Assembly (NCBI RefSeq): GCF_003269425.1
Contig: NZ_CP030104.1
Coordinates: 1,049,501 to 1,113,500 of the forward strand
DNA length: 64,000 nucleotides
Origin: Flagellimonas maritima
Lineage (GTDB): Bacteria > Bacteroidota > Bacteroidia > Flavobacteriales > Flavobacteriaceae
Reading direction: 5' to 3'
Positions 47,189 through 57,343 of this stretch are shown here, piece after piece. The notes beneath the pieces were generated by a model. That model worked only from the letters and a program-made list of their open reading frames with translations, did not search any database and was not told where the DNA came from. Each line of letters opens with the position of its first letter. The first letter of the stretch is position 1. The position numbers were made by a program, and so were the translations under genes.

Positions 47189-47203
47189 TGGCATAATTTC
47201 TGC
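47189..47203 (+). promoter_or_regulatory. Possible sigma-54 (-24/-12) promoter of groESL
   Basis: TGGCATAATTTCTGC has GG (47190-47191) and GC (47202-47203) 10 bases apart, the spacing that sigma-54 requires; it differs from TGGCAC-N5-TTGC at two places. It lies 46 nt before the groES ATG. No TAnnTTTG promoter is evident in the 90 nt after the terminator, and no CIRCE element is present. Confidence 0.5.
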
Positions 47204-47249
47204 CCAATGTTTTCAGAATTTCTAAAAATAAAACCTAAAAATTAATAAT

Positions 47250-47528
47250 ATGGCTAAAGTCAATATCAAACCATTAGCGGATAGAGTTCTCATAGAACCC
47301 GTTGAAGCTGAAACAAAAACAGCTTCTGGAATCATAATCCCAGATACTGCAAAAGAAAAACCCCAAAAAGGAAAAGTAGTTGCCGTTGGTCCAGGCACAA
47401 AGGATGAGGCGATAACTGTTAAAGTTGGAGACACGGTTCTTTATGGCAAGTACGCCGGCACAGAATTAAAGTTGGATGGATCAGATTACTTAATAATGCG
47501 CGAAAGTGACATTTTAGCAATTGTTTAA
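47250..47528 (+). CDS. groES: Co-chaperonin GroES
   Basis: Ten-kDa lid of the GroEL chamber. The 92-residue sequence has the family start [15 protein letters not shown], the mobile loop region [16 protein letters not shown] and the closing [13 protein letters not shown]. It is 56 nt upstream of groEL, separated by a hairpin. Confidence 0.97.
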   Translation: MAKVNIKPLADRVLIEPVEAETKTASGIIIPDTAKEKPQKGKVVAVGPGTKDEAITVKVGDTVLYGKYAGTELKLDGSDYLIMRESDILAIV

Positions 47529-47548
47529 TTTAAAATCAACTAAAATAG

Positions 47549-49219
<1,671 letters not shown>

Positions 49220-49245
49220 TCCGTAGCACTAAAAAACAATTATTT

Positions 49246-49279
49246 AAAAAGCCGTTCCAACTAGTTGGAACGGCTTTTT
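49246..49279. terminator. Bidirectional terminator after groEL
   Basis: AAAAAGCCGTTCCAACTAGTTGGAACGGCTTTTT is a perfect palindrome split here as arms AAAAAGCCGTTCCAACT and AGTTGGAACGGCTTTTT. A- and T-tracts on the two sides let it end groEL (plus) and the HMA-MauE gene (minus). Confidence 0.92.
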
Positions 49280-49339
49280 AATTCTATAATCAGGCCAAAC
49301 GTGCCTTTTCTGCAGACAGGTACAGCAAATGACCTAAAA

Positions 49340-50059
49340 CTAGTAAAATATATTTACCAACATCCATAATGCCATAACTAGCATTATTGCGTTCTCAATA
49401 AAAGTGGCTTCGGTCATTGGGAGCTTTAGGGCTGTACCCAAACATGCACACCTAATGTTTTTTTTGTCCAACAAAGTTTTAGTAACACCAATAGTGGTAA
49501 TTCCTAAAATCAGTATTGTCACAATCAAGGCAAAAGACACCTGATATCGCATAAGAAAAAGCAATCCCAGCCCAAGTTCCAAAAATGGATAAATCCATCC
49601 ATACACTGGAACGACCTTTGCCAAAGGGTCGTACATTCTAAAACTTTCCGGAAAACCTTTTAAATCCAAAAGCTTGAAAAAACTGAAAACAATATAAAAA
49701 AGCCCCATAAAATCAAGCATGGCTTCAGCTAAATCCCAGCTTTTATAATTCAATAAGAAGGATGCTGTAAAGAGATATGCAAAAATCAAGAACAACGGCT
49801 GCAATTGCACCCATTTGGATTGTGATTCCTGAATCGTTATTTCTGGTACGGGTTCAGATACTTCAGAAATACCATACTTACTTCCCAGAACATCTTGCAG
49901 CATAGCTATCTGAAGACTTTTTTTTGAAATAATGCTTGCTCGGGATTCTTCCAAACTTACTTCTACCTTTTCCACTCCTTCAACAGCAGAGAGTTTTTTA
50001 GAGACCGTAGCCACACAACCTTGGCAGGTCATTCCCGTTACCGAATACGTCCGTTCCAT
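49340..50059 (-). CDS. HMA domain fused to MauE-like membrane domain
   Basis: Residues 1-70 are a heavy-metal-associated domain (GMTCQGC, Cys12 and Cys15) that would bind copper or another soft metal in the cytoplasm. After a linker, about five membrane helices (from ~85) match MauE/DoxX-type redox membrane proteins, including the marker RCACLGTALKLPMTEATFIENAIM with a CxC pair that may exchange disulfides or bind metal. The fusion suggests metal delivery coupled to membrane redox or transport. It starts immediately after the stop of the secreted HMA gene, so the two are cotranslated. Last of the metal cluster. Confidence 0.85.
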   Translation of the reverse strand: MERTYSVTGMTCQGCVATVSKKLSAVEGVEKVEVSLEESRASIISKKSLQIAMLQDVLGSKYGISEVSEPVPEITIQESQSKWVQLQPLFLIFAYLFTASFLLNYKSWDLAEAMLDFMGLFYIVFSFFKLLDLKGFPESFRMYDPLAKVVPVYGWIYPFLELGLGLLFLMRYQVSFALIVTILILGITTIGVTKTLLDKKNIRCACLGTALKLPMTEATFIENAIMLVMALWMLVNIFY

Positions 50060-50416
50060 TTAGTGTTTTTCGCTATCGTCCGTATTATCGTCCCTATACT
50101 TACAGCAAGGGTGAACGTTATCGTAAGCTTCTTGGGACGCCTTAAGCTCCTTGGTGTCATGACCCACTCCTACTAAAGCAGTCTTAATCTCCATGGCATT
50201 GGTTTTGTGTTCATCGACAATCAATGAAAGTTGGTGCGTTGGAATGTCCCAAACCGCATATTTTACGCCATCGACATTTAGAGCCGCTTTTTCAATCCGC
50301 ATTTTGCACATATCACATTTACCATCGACCTCAAAGGTCATTTTTTTGTTTTTGTCCTGGGCATTGCTTGTTACAACTCCAAAAAGACAAACTACAGCAA
50401 ATACTATATTTTTCAT
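50060..50416 (-). CDS. Secreted heavy-metal-associated (HMA) domain protein
   Basis: An exported 118-residue protein: signal peptide (MKNIVFAVVCLFGVVTSNAQ), then an HMA fold with GKCDMCKMRIEKA (Cys34, Cys37) and VGVGHDTKELKASQEAYDNVHPCCKYRD, the latter a C-terminal His/Cys-Cys motif typical of this Bacteroidota subfamily. It probably carries copper or a similar metal in the periplasm. It lies 15 nt after the TonB receptor gene and abuts the HMA-MauE gene. Confidence 0.9.
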   Translation of the reverse strand: MKNIVFAVVCLFGVVTSNAQDKNKKMTFEVDGKCDMCKMRIEKAALNVDGVKYAVWDIPTHQLSLIVDEHKTNAMEIKTALVGVGHDTKELKASQEAYDNVHPCCKYRDDNTDDSEKH

Positions 50417-50431
50417 TTTGTAACTTTTTAA

Positions 50432-52666
50432 TTATGATTTAAATCTAAAACCTGCATAGACCATTCTTCCTAAAATAGGAGCAAATACGATTGTAGTATC
50501 AAAATTTGCACCAAAAGGATCTTCAGCGCCCAAAACAGGATTGTTCTGTCTAAAATTAGTCAAATTTTCACCCCCTAGGTATATTTCAAATTTCTTTGAA
50601 AAGACCTTGGTTATTTGTGCGTTCATCAAGCTATAGGCGTCCGAAAACTCTCCCAACCGAAATTCTTCCGGATTTGAAGAGGTGTCCGGCAACCGTTGTT
50701 GGCCCAAGGCATGTAACGTGTAATCAAAACGCCACTGAGACCCATTCTCTTTTTCATTGGTATTATATCCAATATTGGCAAAATATCGATTACGCGCCTG
50801 TAAAGGTTTTTGCAAGAGCCCTGTTTGAAAGTCTGTTTTTACATCATAATATTTATACGCAGCCCTTAATTCCACATTCGGCAGTACTTCATGATTTATC
50901 TCAAACTGAAGACTATTGGCAAAACTCTTTCCCTCCAAGTTTGAAAATACTACTTCTCTTGGATTTTCCCAATCGACGACCACTTGATTCTCAAAATCAG
51001 TTCGATAATAATCTACCGTAACATTTCCGGGCCTATTGAACAATGAAAAACCTTGCAGAAAACTAACACCGTAATTAAATGCTTTTTCAGCATCGAAGCC
51101 ATAAATATTTCCATCGTTCTGCACCAATCGAATTGCTCTGGAAGAAGCAAACAGTTTTTGGTTTTCGGCAAAAATATTAGCGGCCCTTCTGCCCACTCCA
51201 AAGGACCCTCTTAAACTTCCTTTTTCCCATGGCGTGTAACGAACATGCAATCTGGGAGTTATAAATGTACCTAAACGATTATGGGTATCTACACGTAAGC
51301 CTGCCGTTAAACTCAGTTTTTCAAGATTCGTGTAACTGTATTCAAAAAAAGCACCCAAAGATTGATCCACCCTTCCAAAATTTTGGTTATTGACCAATTC
51401 ATCATATCCATCATAGGCCAAGGTCAACCCTGTCTTAAATTTGTTCTTGGTGTTTCCGATAATGGAATTGAACAAAAAATTGGAATACACACTTTCATGG
51501 TCTATGTCGTATACATTAAAACCATAAAAAGAATCTTGTTTATGTTTACTGTAGGCAACTTGAAACCCAAAACTTTGATAGGGCGATTCAGGAAAAACAT
51601 AACCCAGTTTAAGCGAACTGTCAAATCTTCTGGTATCAATTTTACTGCCCCAAGTATTGGTCGTGAACTTATCCATATCAGGATTAAAATCTGTCTGTCC
51701 TACCTGTTTTTCATCGTTCAGAAATCTGACATTAAAAAAGCTGACCCATCCTTTTTCCGGATTTTGATATTGCCAACGGTTTGCAATATTAATTTGATTG
51801 GCTAGAGGTGCGTCCAGAAAACCATCATCATTATTATCGACCTCCACATCTCGCCGATTTCCGTGAATATAAAATCCAGTGCTCCATTTATCGGATAGTT
51901 TTCTATTGATGTGGGTATTCAGTTCCAACCGTCCGTTTAAGTTCGCATATCCGTTTACAAAAATAGGGGTGTCCATTAAAGGTTTTTGCAGTTCCGTATT
52001 TATTTGACCCGATATACTTTCATAGCCATTGACAACACTACCGGCACCTTTGGTAATCTGAATGCTCTCCACCCACGTACCAGGAGTAAAGGTAAGCCCG
52101 TACGCTTGCGAAGCACCCCTGACCATAGGAATGTTCTCTTGTGTAATCAACAAATAAGGGCTTGTTAAGCCGAGCATTTGAATTTGTTTTGTTCCTGTTA
52201 GGGCATCATTAAAATTGACATCGATGGCAGGATTCGTCTCAAAACTTTCTGATAGATTGCAACAAGCTGCTTTAAGCAGTTCAGCACTATTAACGGTAAC
52301 CACATTTTGAGCAGAAAAATAGGTTTTTTGAATAGCATCTCTTTCCTGTTGCACAACGACCTCGTCCAATTGGTTGGAAGGCTGTAACCAATGATGTACC
52401 ATCCTTGGCTTTTCTATCGTTAAAGTATCAGTTTGGAATCCAACAAAACTAATAATCAGTTTATTGTATTCTTTAGAATAGGGAATGCTGAACGTACCAT
52501 CATCTTTGGTCATTGTTCCAATCTGGGAATTTAACCAGTATACATTGGCTCCAGCGAGTCCAATGTGCTTGTTTTCAGCATTTGCTTCCATAACCATACC
52601 CTTAATGCCATCTTGTGCAATAATCGATATGGGAAGCGATAAAAAAAGTATTAAAATATATTTCAT
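50432..52666 (-). CDS. TonB-dependent outer-membrane receptor
   Basis: A 744-residue outer-membrane transporter powered by TonB. Signal peptide (MKYILILFLSLPISIIAQ), then a carboxypeptidase-regulatory-like beta domain (IKGMVMEANAENKHIGLAGANVYW...), the plug (AQNVVTVNSAELLKAACCNLSESFETNPAIDVN; note the Cys-Cys pair in the plug, AACCNLSESF, a hallmark of this subfamily) and a 22-strand barrel ending in Phe-containing AGFRFKS. Context with two HMA proteins points to a metal, possibly copper chelate, as ligand. I start at ATG 52666; ten codons further upstream the frame opens at ATG 52696 but lacks a signal peptide start. Confidence 0.92.
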   Translation of the reverse strand: MKYILILFLSLPISIIAQDGIKGMVMEANAENKHIGLAGANVYWLNSQIGTMTKDDGTFSIPYSKEYNKLIISFVGFQTDTLTIEKPRMVHHWLQPSNQLDEVVVQQERDAIQKTYFSAQNVVTVNSAELLKAACCNLSESFETNPAIDVNFNDALTGTKQIQMLGLTSPYLLITQENIPMVRGASQAYGLTFTPGTWVESIQITKGAGSVVNGYESISGQINTELQKPLMDTPIFVNGYANLNGRLELNTHINRKLSDKWSTGFYIHGNRRDVEVDNNDDGFLDAPLANQINIANRWQYQNPEKGWVSFFNVRFLNDEKQVGQTDFNPDMDKFTTNTWGSKIDTRRFDSSLKLGYVFPESPYQSFGFQVAYSKHKQDSFYGFNVYDIDHESVYSNFLFNSIIGNTKNKFKTGLTLAYDGYDELVNNQNFGRVDQSLGAFFEYSYTNLEKLSLTAGLRVDTHNRLGTFITPRLHVRYTPWEKGSLRGSFGVGRRAANIFAENQKLFASSRAIRLVQNDGNIYGFDAEKAFNYGVSFLQGFSLFNRPGNVTVDYYRTDFENQVVVDWENPREVVFSNLEGKSFANSLQFEINHEVLPNVELRAAYKYYDVKTDFQTGLLQKPLQARNRYFANIGYNTNEKENGSQWRFDYTLHALGQQRLPDTSSNPEEFRLGEFSDAYSLMNAQITKVFSKKFEIYLGGENLTNFRQNNPVLGAEDPFGANFDTTIVFAPILGRMVYAGFRFKS

Positions 52667-52690
52667 TTGTTTGTATTGAACGTTTATACT

Positions 52691-52711
52691 TGACACCGAA
52701 TAATGGTGTCA
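52691..52711. promoter_or_regulatory. Candidate operator palindrome upstream of the receptor
   Basis: TGACACC-N7-GGTGTCA, a perfect 7-bp inverted repeat whose near edge is 25 nt from the receptor start. There is no T-tract on either side, so it is more like a regulator site or processing hairpin than a terminator. No cognate regulator gene lies nearby. Confidence 0.45.
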
Positions 52712-52749
52712 TTTGGTCCATAAGGACTACAATAAAAAGTTCAATAAAA

Positions 52750-53160
52750 TCAAATTAAAAAGACTTGGTCGAGAATATGGATATCCTTGACCAAATTGGG
52801 AGGTGGATATTTTTCATGTGGGATAGGAAGCTTCTCAACAGGAACAAAAAGGTCAAAATATGACGTTACAAAAGTTGCCAAGAAAACCTGACTTACTATT
52901 TCTAAATCGTCCCAAGAAAGTTTTAAGTTGTCTTGGCCCGACAGCGTAAAAGATTCGTCATCACAACAACCATTATCCATAGTATCATCACCCGTAGCAG
53001 CCATGGCTTGTTCCATACCACAATCATCTGCATGGACAAAAAATGAGATATCCATAACCCTGCCCATACAAAAATGCTTATCTATTGTCCAAGAAACCGT
53101 GGACAGTAGCACCAAAAGAGCAAGAAAAACGGAAAATATGTTTTGAAAAATCCTTTTCAC
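52750..53160 (-). CDS. HYC_CC_PP family protein
   Basis: An exported or membrane-anchored 136-residue protein with an N-terminal hydrophobic helix (NIFSVFLALLVLLSTVSWT) and the three family landmarks: HFC (for HYC, in DKHFCMGRVMD), GCCDDES and YPPPNL near the C-terminus. The middle is acidic with several Met (MEQAMAATGDDTMDN). Such genes stand beside TonB receptors and HMA proteins, and metal binding is inferred from the Cys/His/Met content. The start is GTG 53160, in a good signal-peptide context, with no in-frame ATG in the hydrophobic part. First gene of the metal cluster; 83 nt to the receptor. Confidence 0.88.
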   Translation of the reverse strand: MKRIFQNIFSVFLALLVLLSTVSWTIDKHFCMGRVMDISFFVHADDCGMEQAMAATGDDTMDNGCCDDESFTLSGQDNLKLSWDDLEIVSQVFLATFVTSYFDLFVPVEKLPIPHEKYPPPNLVKDIHILDQVFLI

Positions 53161-53304
53161 CAGTGTAAAATTACAATAAATAATATCTTTCTCAATTCTT
53201 TGCGGTATTTCATTAACTAAAATTTAGGTTATAAGTTGCTATAATTTTAACTGTTCTTATCGAACAAAACCTTCAATTCAAATACATTTGTAAAAATTTT
53301 TACC

Positions 53305-53757
53305 ATGGTATCTTCCTTAAAACCTAAAGTCAATCAAATTTTATCGCAAAACGAAAAGAGCGTAGAAAATCGTCTGATAGAATTATGCGGGTTGTTAAAA
53401 AATACTGTTGATCATTATGACTGGGTTGGCTTCTACTTTAAAAATGGCAATAAAAATGAATTAAAGCTCGGTCCTTATGCAGGAGAACCCACGGACCATA
53501 CGATAATTCCCTTTGGAAAAGGAATCTGTGGACAAGTTGCTGTAAGCAATGAAAATTTTGTGGTTCCGGATGTTGCCGCTCAGGATAATTATATTGCCTG
53601 TAGTATTACCGTTAAAGCTGAAATTGTGGTTCCGTTATTCGTAAACGGCAAAAATATAGGACAAATAGATATTGATTCCAATACACCAGATCCATTTACA
53701 GAAGAAGATGAGCGCTTTTTAGAATTTGTAAATGAAAAAGTAGCGCAGATTCTTTAA
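53305..53757 (+). CDS. GAF-domain protein, free-methionine-(R)-sulfoxide-reductase-like
   Basis: A single GAF domain of 150 residues close to fRMsr, which reduces free methionine-R-sulfoxide. FGKGICGQVA (Cys75) and NYIACS (Cys99) are spaced 24 residues apart, like Cys94 and Cys118 of the E. coli enzyme. The partner of Cys84 falls at His65, so the usual disulfide relay lacks one cysteine. It may still work through Cys75, or may only bind a ligand. A TACATTTG element is at 53283-53290. It stands alone between the metal cluster (divergent) and purH. Confidence 0.85.
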   Translation: MVSSLKPKVNQILSQNEKSVENRLIELCGLLKNTVDHYDWVGFYFKNGNKNELKLGPYAGEPTDHTIIPFGKGICGQVAVSNENFVVPDVAAQDNYIACSITVKAEIVVPLFVNGKNIGQIDIDSNTPDPFTEEDERFLEFVNEKVAQIL

Positions 53758-53849
53758 AACTAGTTCTATTTTGTTGATAACCCCTATAATTTTTTAATAA
53801 CAAAAAAATTACTTTTGTGTGCTTAATTAATTGATCTTTAAGACATATA

Positions 53850-55382
53850 ATGGACACCTCCAAAAAAGCAACTGCCGCACTTATTTCCGTTTTTCACAAA
53901 GATGGACTCGAACCTATTGTAAAAAAACTTGAAAAACTTGGCGTAACCCTTTATTCCACAGGTGGCACGGAAAAATTTATCAGAGACCTAGGCATCAATG
54001 TTACCCCGGTCGAAGATGTAACAAGCTATCCCTCTATTTTGGGAGGCCGTGTAAAAACATTGCACCCCAAGGTTTTTGGTGGAATTTTGAACAGACAGAA
54101 CAACGAAAGTGATGTGGCACAGATGGCAGAGTTTGAAATTCCCCAGTTGGATATTGTCATTGTAGATCTTTATCCTTTTGAAAAAACGGTTTCCAGTGGC
54201 GCATCTGAACAAGATATTATCGAAAAAATAGATATTGGCGGTATCTCGCTCATTCGGGCCGCGGCCAAAAACTTTAAAGATGTACTTTGTGTTTCATCAA
54301 TGGAGGACTACGGAGACTTTTTGAATGTAATTTCCAAGGAAGATGGCACGACCACGCTCGAAGATAGAAAGCGTTTCGCGGCAAAAGCATTCAATGTTTC
54401 TTCCCACTATGATTCGGCTATTTTCAATTATTTTAATGGTGATGGAACCGAAATAGGTTTAAAAATCAGTGAGCAAAACGGACAAATACTTCGTTATGGG
54501 GAAAACCCTCACCAAAAAGGCTATTTCTACGGGGATTTTGAAGCGATGTTTACCAAGCTCCATGGCAAAGAGCTTTCTTACAATAATCTTTTGGACGTTG
54601 ATGCCGCGGTAAATTTAATGGGAGAGTTCAAATACGATGCGCCAACTTTTGCCATTCTAAAACATAACAATGCCTGTGGTCTGGCCACTAGAAAAACTAT
54701 TAAAGAAGCTTATGTTGACGCACTTGCAGGTGACCCTGTTTCGGCTTTTGGTGGCATTCTTATTTCAAATGTTGAAATTGATGGCCCAACTGCCGAGGAG
54801 ATACATAAATTATTCTGTGAGGTGGTGATAGCGCCCAGCTATTCAAATGATGCTTTGGAAATTCTGAAAGGGAAAAAGAACCGAATCATCCTGATCCAAA
54901 ATGATGTATCCTTACCTGATATCTTGGTCAGAACCTGCCTGAACGGCTTTTTGGTTCAGGATAAAGATTTAAAGACAGATAGATCGGATGATTTAACAAC
55001 GGTTACAAAAAAAGAACCCAATATGCAGGAAATCGAGGATTTGATTTTTGCTTCCAAACTTTGCAAGCACACGAAAAGCAATACCATCGTTTTGGCGAAG
55101 AACAAACAACTTTGTGCAAGTGGAACGGGACAAACCTCACGTGTAGACGCTTTAAACCAAGCAATTCATAAAGCAGGTTCCTTCAATTTTGAATTGGAAG
55201 GTGCCGTAATGGCAAGTGATGCTTTCTTTCCTTTTCCGGACTGTGTTGAAATTGCCCACAAAGCGGGAATAAAAAGTGTAATTCAGCCAGGTGGGTCGAT
55301 CAAAGATCAATTGAGCATAGATTATTGCAATGAAAATGGGTTGTCAATGGTAATGACAGGCACTAGACATTTTAAGCATTAA
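53850..55382 (+). CDS. purH: Bifunctional AICAR formyltransferase / IMP cyclohydrolase
   Basis: Catalyses the last two steps of IMP synthesis. The cyclohydrolase half has STGGT, the GGRVKTLHPKV motif (Lys69, His72) and a DLYPFEKT loop; the formyltransferase half has KHNNACGLA (catalytic Lys-His) near residue 268, DPVSAFGG and PGGSIKDQ near the end. Length 510 is normal. TACTTTTG at 53810-53817 fits TAnnTTTG. mreB follows after 54 nt, an order conserved in Flavobacteriaceae, although transcription may restart. Confidence 0.97.
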   Translation: MDTSKKATAALISVFHKDGLEPIVKKLEKLGVTLYSTGGTEKFIRDLGINVTPVEDVTSYPSILGGRVKTLHPKVFGGILNRQNNESDVAQMAEFEIPQLDIVIVDLYPFEKTVSSGASEQDIIEKIDIGGISLIRAAAKNFKDVLCVSSMEDYGDFLNVISKEDGTTTLEDRKRFAAKAFNVSSHYDSAIFNYFNGDGTEIGLKISEQNGQILRYGENPHQKGYFYGDFEAMFTKLHGKELSYNNLLDVDAAVNLMGEFKYDAPTFAILKHNNACGLATRKTIKEAYVDALAGDPVSAFGGILISNVEIDGPTAEEIHKLFCEVVIAPSYSNDALEILKGKKNRIILIQNDVSLPDILVRTCLNGFLVQDKDLKTDRSDDLTTVTKKEPNMQEIEDLIFASKLCKHTKSNTIVLAKNKQLCASGTGQTSRVDALNQAIHKAGSFNFELEGAVMASDAFFPFPDCVEIAHKAGIKSVIQPGGSIKDQLSIDYCNENGLSMVMTGTRHFKH

Positions 55383-55436
55383 TTTTAGTACTTTAGCCTT
55401 TAAATTTACTTTTAATCCAAAAAACCGACACTTTTT

Positions 55437-56465
55437 ATGGGATTTTTTGATTTCATGACCGAGGAAATTGCAATTGACCTTGGTACTGCAAACACCCTGA
55501 TAATTCATTTAGATAAAGTTGTAGTTGATAGTCCTTCAATAGTTGCCAGAGACCGTATCTCGGGAAAAATCATAGCTGTTGGGAAGGAAGCCAATATGAT
55601 GCAGGGAAAGACCCATGAAAACATTAAGACCATAAGGCCGTTAAAAGATGGGGTTATTGCGGATTTTGATGCATCTGAGAAGATGATCAATATGTTCATC
55701 AAGAATATTCCAGCGCTAAAGAAAAAATGGTTTCCCCCTGCTCTAAGAATGGTGATTTGTATACCATCTGGGATTACAGAAGTGGAAATGCGGGCGGTAC
55801 GTGAGTCTGCTGAACGGGTAAACGGGAAAGAAGTCTATTTAATTCATGAACCAATGGCTGCAGCCATTGGTATAGGATTGGACATTATGCAGCCCAAGGG
55901 AAACATGATCGTGGATATAGGCGGTGGAACTACTGAAATTGCAGTCATTGCCTTAGGCGGAATCGTATGCGATAAATCAGTAAAAATTGCGGGCGACGTG
56001 TTTACAAACGATATCATTTATTATATGCGTACACAGCATAACCTCTATGTTGGGGAGAGTACTGCTGAAGCCATAAAAATTGAGATTGGCTCCGCCACCG
56101 AAGATTTAAAATCACCCCCTGATGATAAATCCATTCAAGGAAGGGATCTTTTGACGGGAAAACCTAAACAGGTCCAAGTATCGTACAGGGAGATTGCCAA
56201 AGCACTCGATAAAAGTATTTTACGTGTTGAAGACGCTGTTATGGAAACACTTTCCCAAACACCCCCCGAATTGGCTGCCGATATTTATAATACAGGTATC
56301 TATCTAGCTGGTGGAGGATCAATGTTACGGGGATTGGACAGAAGACTTTCCCAAAAGACAGATTTGCCCGTTTATATTGCCGAAGATCCTTTAAGAGCCG
56401 TTGTGCGCGGTACGGGCATAGCGCTTAAAAATTTAGAGCGATATAAAAGTATATTGATAAAATAA
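55437..56465 (+). CDS. mreB: Rod shape-determining protein MreB
   Basis: Actin-like ATPase whose filaments guide sidewall synthesis. IAIDLGTANTLI (phosphate 1), IHEPMAAAIG, VDIGGGTTEIAV (phosphate 2) and LAGGGSMLRGLD (adenosine) are intact; 342 residues. First of five genes of the elongasome operon. Confidence 0.98.
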   Translation: MGFFDFMTEEIAIDLGTANTLIIHLDKVVVDSPSIVARDRISGKIIAVGKEANMMQGKTHENIKTIRPLKDGVIADFDASEKMINMFIKNIPALKKKWFPPALRMVICIPSGITEVEMRAVRESAERVNGKEVYLIHEPMAAAIGIGLDIMQPKGNMIVDIGGGTTEIAVIALGGIVCDKSVKIAGDVFTNDIIYYMRTQHNLYVGESTAEAIKIEIGSATEDLKSPPDDKSIQGRDLLTGKPKQVQVSYREIAKALDKSILRVEDAVMETLSQTPPELAADIYNTGIYLAGGGSMLRGLDRRLSQKTDLPVYIAEDPLRAVVRGTGIALKNLERYKSILIK

Positions 56466-56527
56466 TTCGGTCAAATCGCCATTTTGACCATTTGAAAGTA
56501 TTTGTACTTTCTTAATGATATGATTGC

Positions 56528-57343
56528 ATGCAGCGCATCATCAATTTTATTCTAAATTACAGAAACACGTTCCTATATGGCTTTCTCATGGTCATTTCCC
56601 TTATACTGACCGTTAGATCGCATTCGTACCATCAATCGAAGTTTTTTAATTCCTCAAAATGGGTCACTGGCAATGTTTACAGTGCTGCCGCAGATGTTTC
56701 ATCTTATTTTGGACTTAAAGACGAAAACAAAAGGCTCGTTAAAGAGAATGAGGAGTTGCGAAAATTACTTTTCAACCAAAAAGAAATCGTAGGCCAAGAA
56801 TTGGATACTGCTACCATTGATTACGAGGTAATCAGTGCCAAATTGATAAAGAACAGTTTTTCTTCCCCAAGAAATTATCTCACTATAAATAAAGGCAGAA
56901 AACAAGGTGCGATCCAAGATATGGGGGTTATGACCACCAAAGGTGTTTTGGGAATCATTGAAAATACATCGGCAAATTTTTCAACGGTTCAAAGTGTTTT
57001 AAACACAAAATCCAACATCAATGCAAAAATCAAGAATACAAACTATTTTGGCTCGCTCATTTGGGATGCAAAGGATTACAATACCGTTCAGTTGATAGAC
57101 ATCCCCAGATTGGTACCTCTAGTAGTGGGCGATACTATAGTTACTGGCGCCATGTCCAGTATTTTTCCAGAGAATATTCCAATAGGTACCATTAAAAGAT
57201 ATGATCTTAACGCATCAAAAAGTTTCTACAATATCGATGTTGAACTTTTTAATGACATGGCGAACATCAAGAATATTTATTTGATTAAAAACAAGAATAA
57301 AAAAGAAATTGAAGAACTAGAAGCAAGCACAATTAATGAATAG
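56528..57343 (+). CDS. mreC: Rod shape-determining protein MreC
   Basis: Periplasmic elongasome protein with one N-terminal membrane helix (about 13-28), a coiled coil (DENKRLVKENEELRKLLFNQ) that dimerises it, and two beta domains (e.g. NYLTINKGRKQGAIQDMGVMT; GVLGIIENTSANFSTVQSVL). MreC is thought to switch PBP2 to its active state. At 271 residues it is normal; it overlaps mreD by 8 nt. Confidence 0.95.
   Translation: MQRIINFILNYRNTFLYGFLMVISLILTVRSHSYHQSKFFNSSKWVTGNVYSAAADVSSYFGLKDENKRLVKENEELRKLLFNQKEIVGQELDTATIDYEVISAKLIKNSFSSPRNYLTINKGRKQGAIQDMGVMTTKGVLGIIENTSANFSTVQSVLNTKSNINAKIKNTNYFGSLIWDAKDYNTVQLIDIPRLVPLVVGDTIVTGAMSSIFPENIPIGTIKRYDLNASKSFYNIDVELFNDMANIKNIYLIKNKNKKEIEELEASTINE

Noticed and set aside
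47160..47249. CIRCE/HrcA operator before groES
   Set aside because: No TTAGCACTC-N9-GAGTGCTAA or close variant is present.
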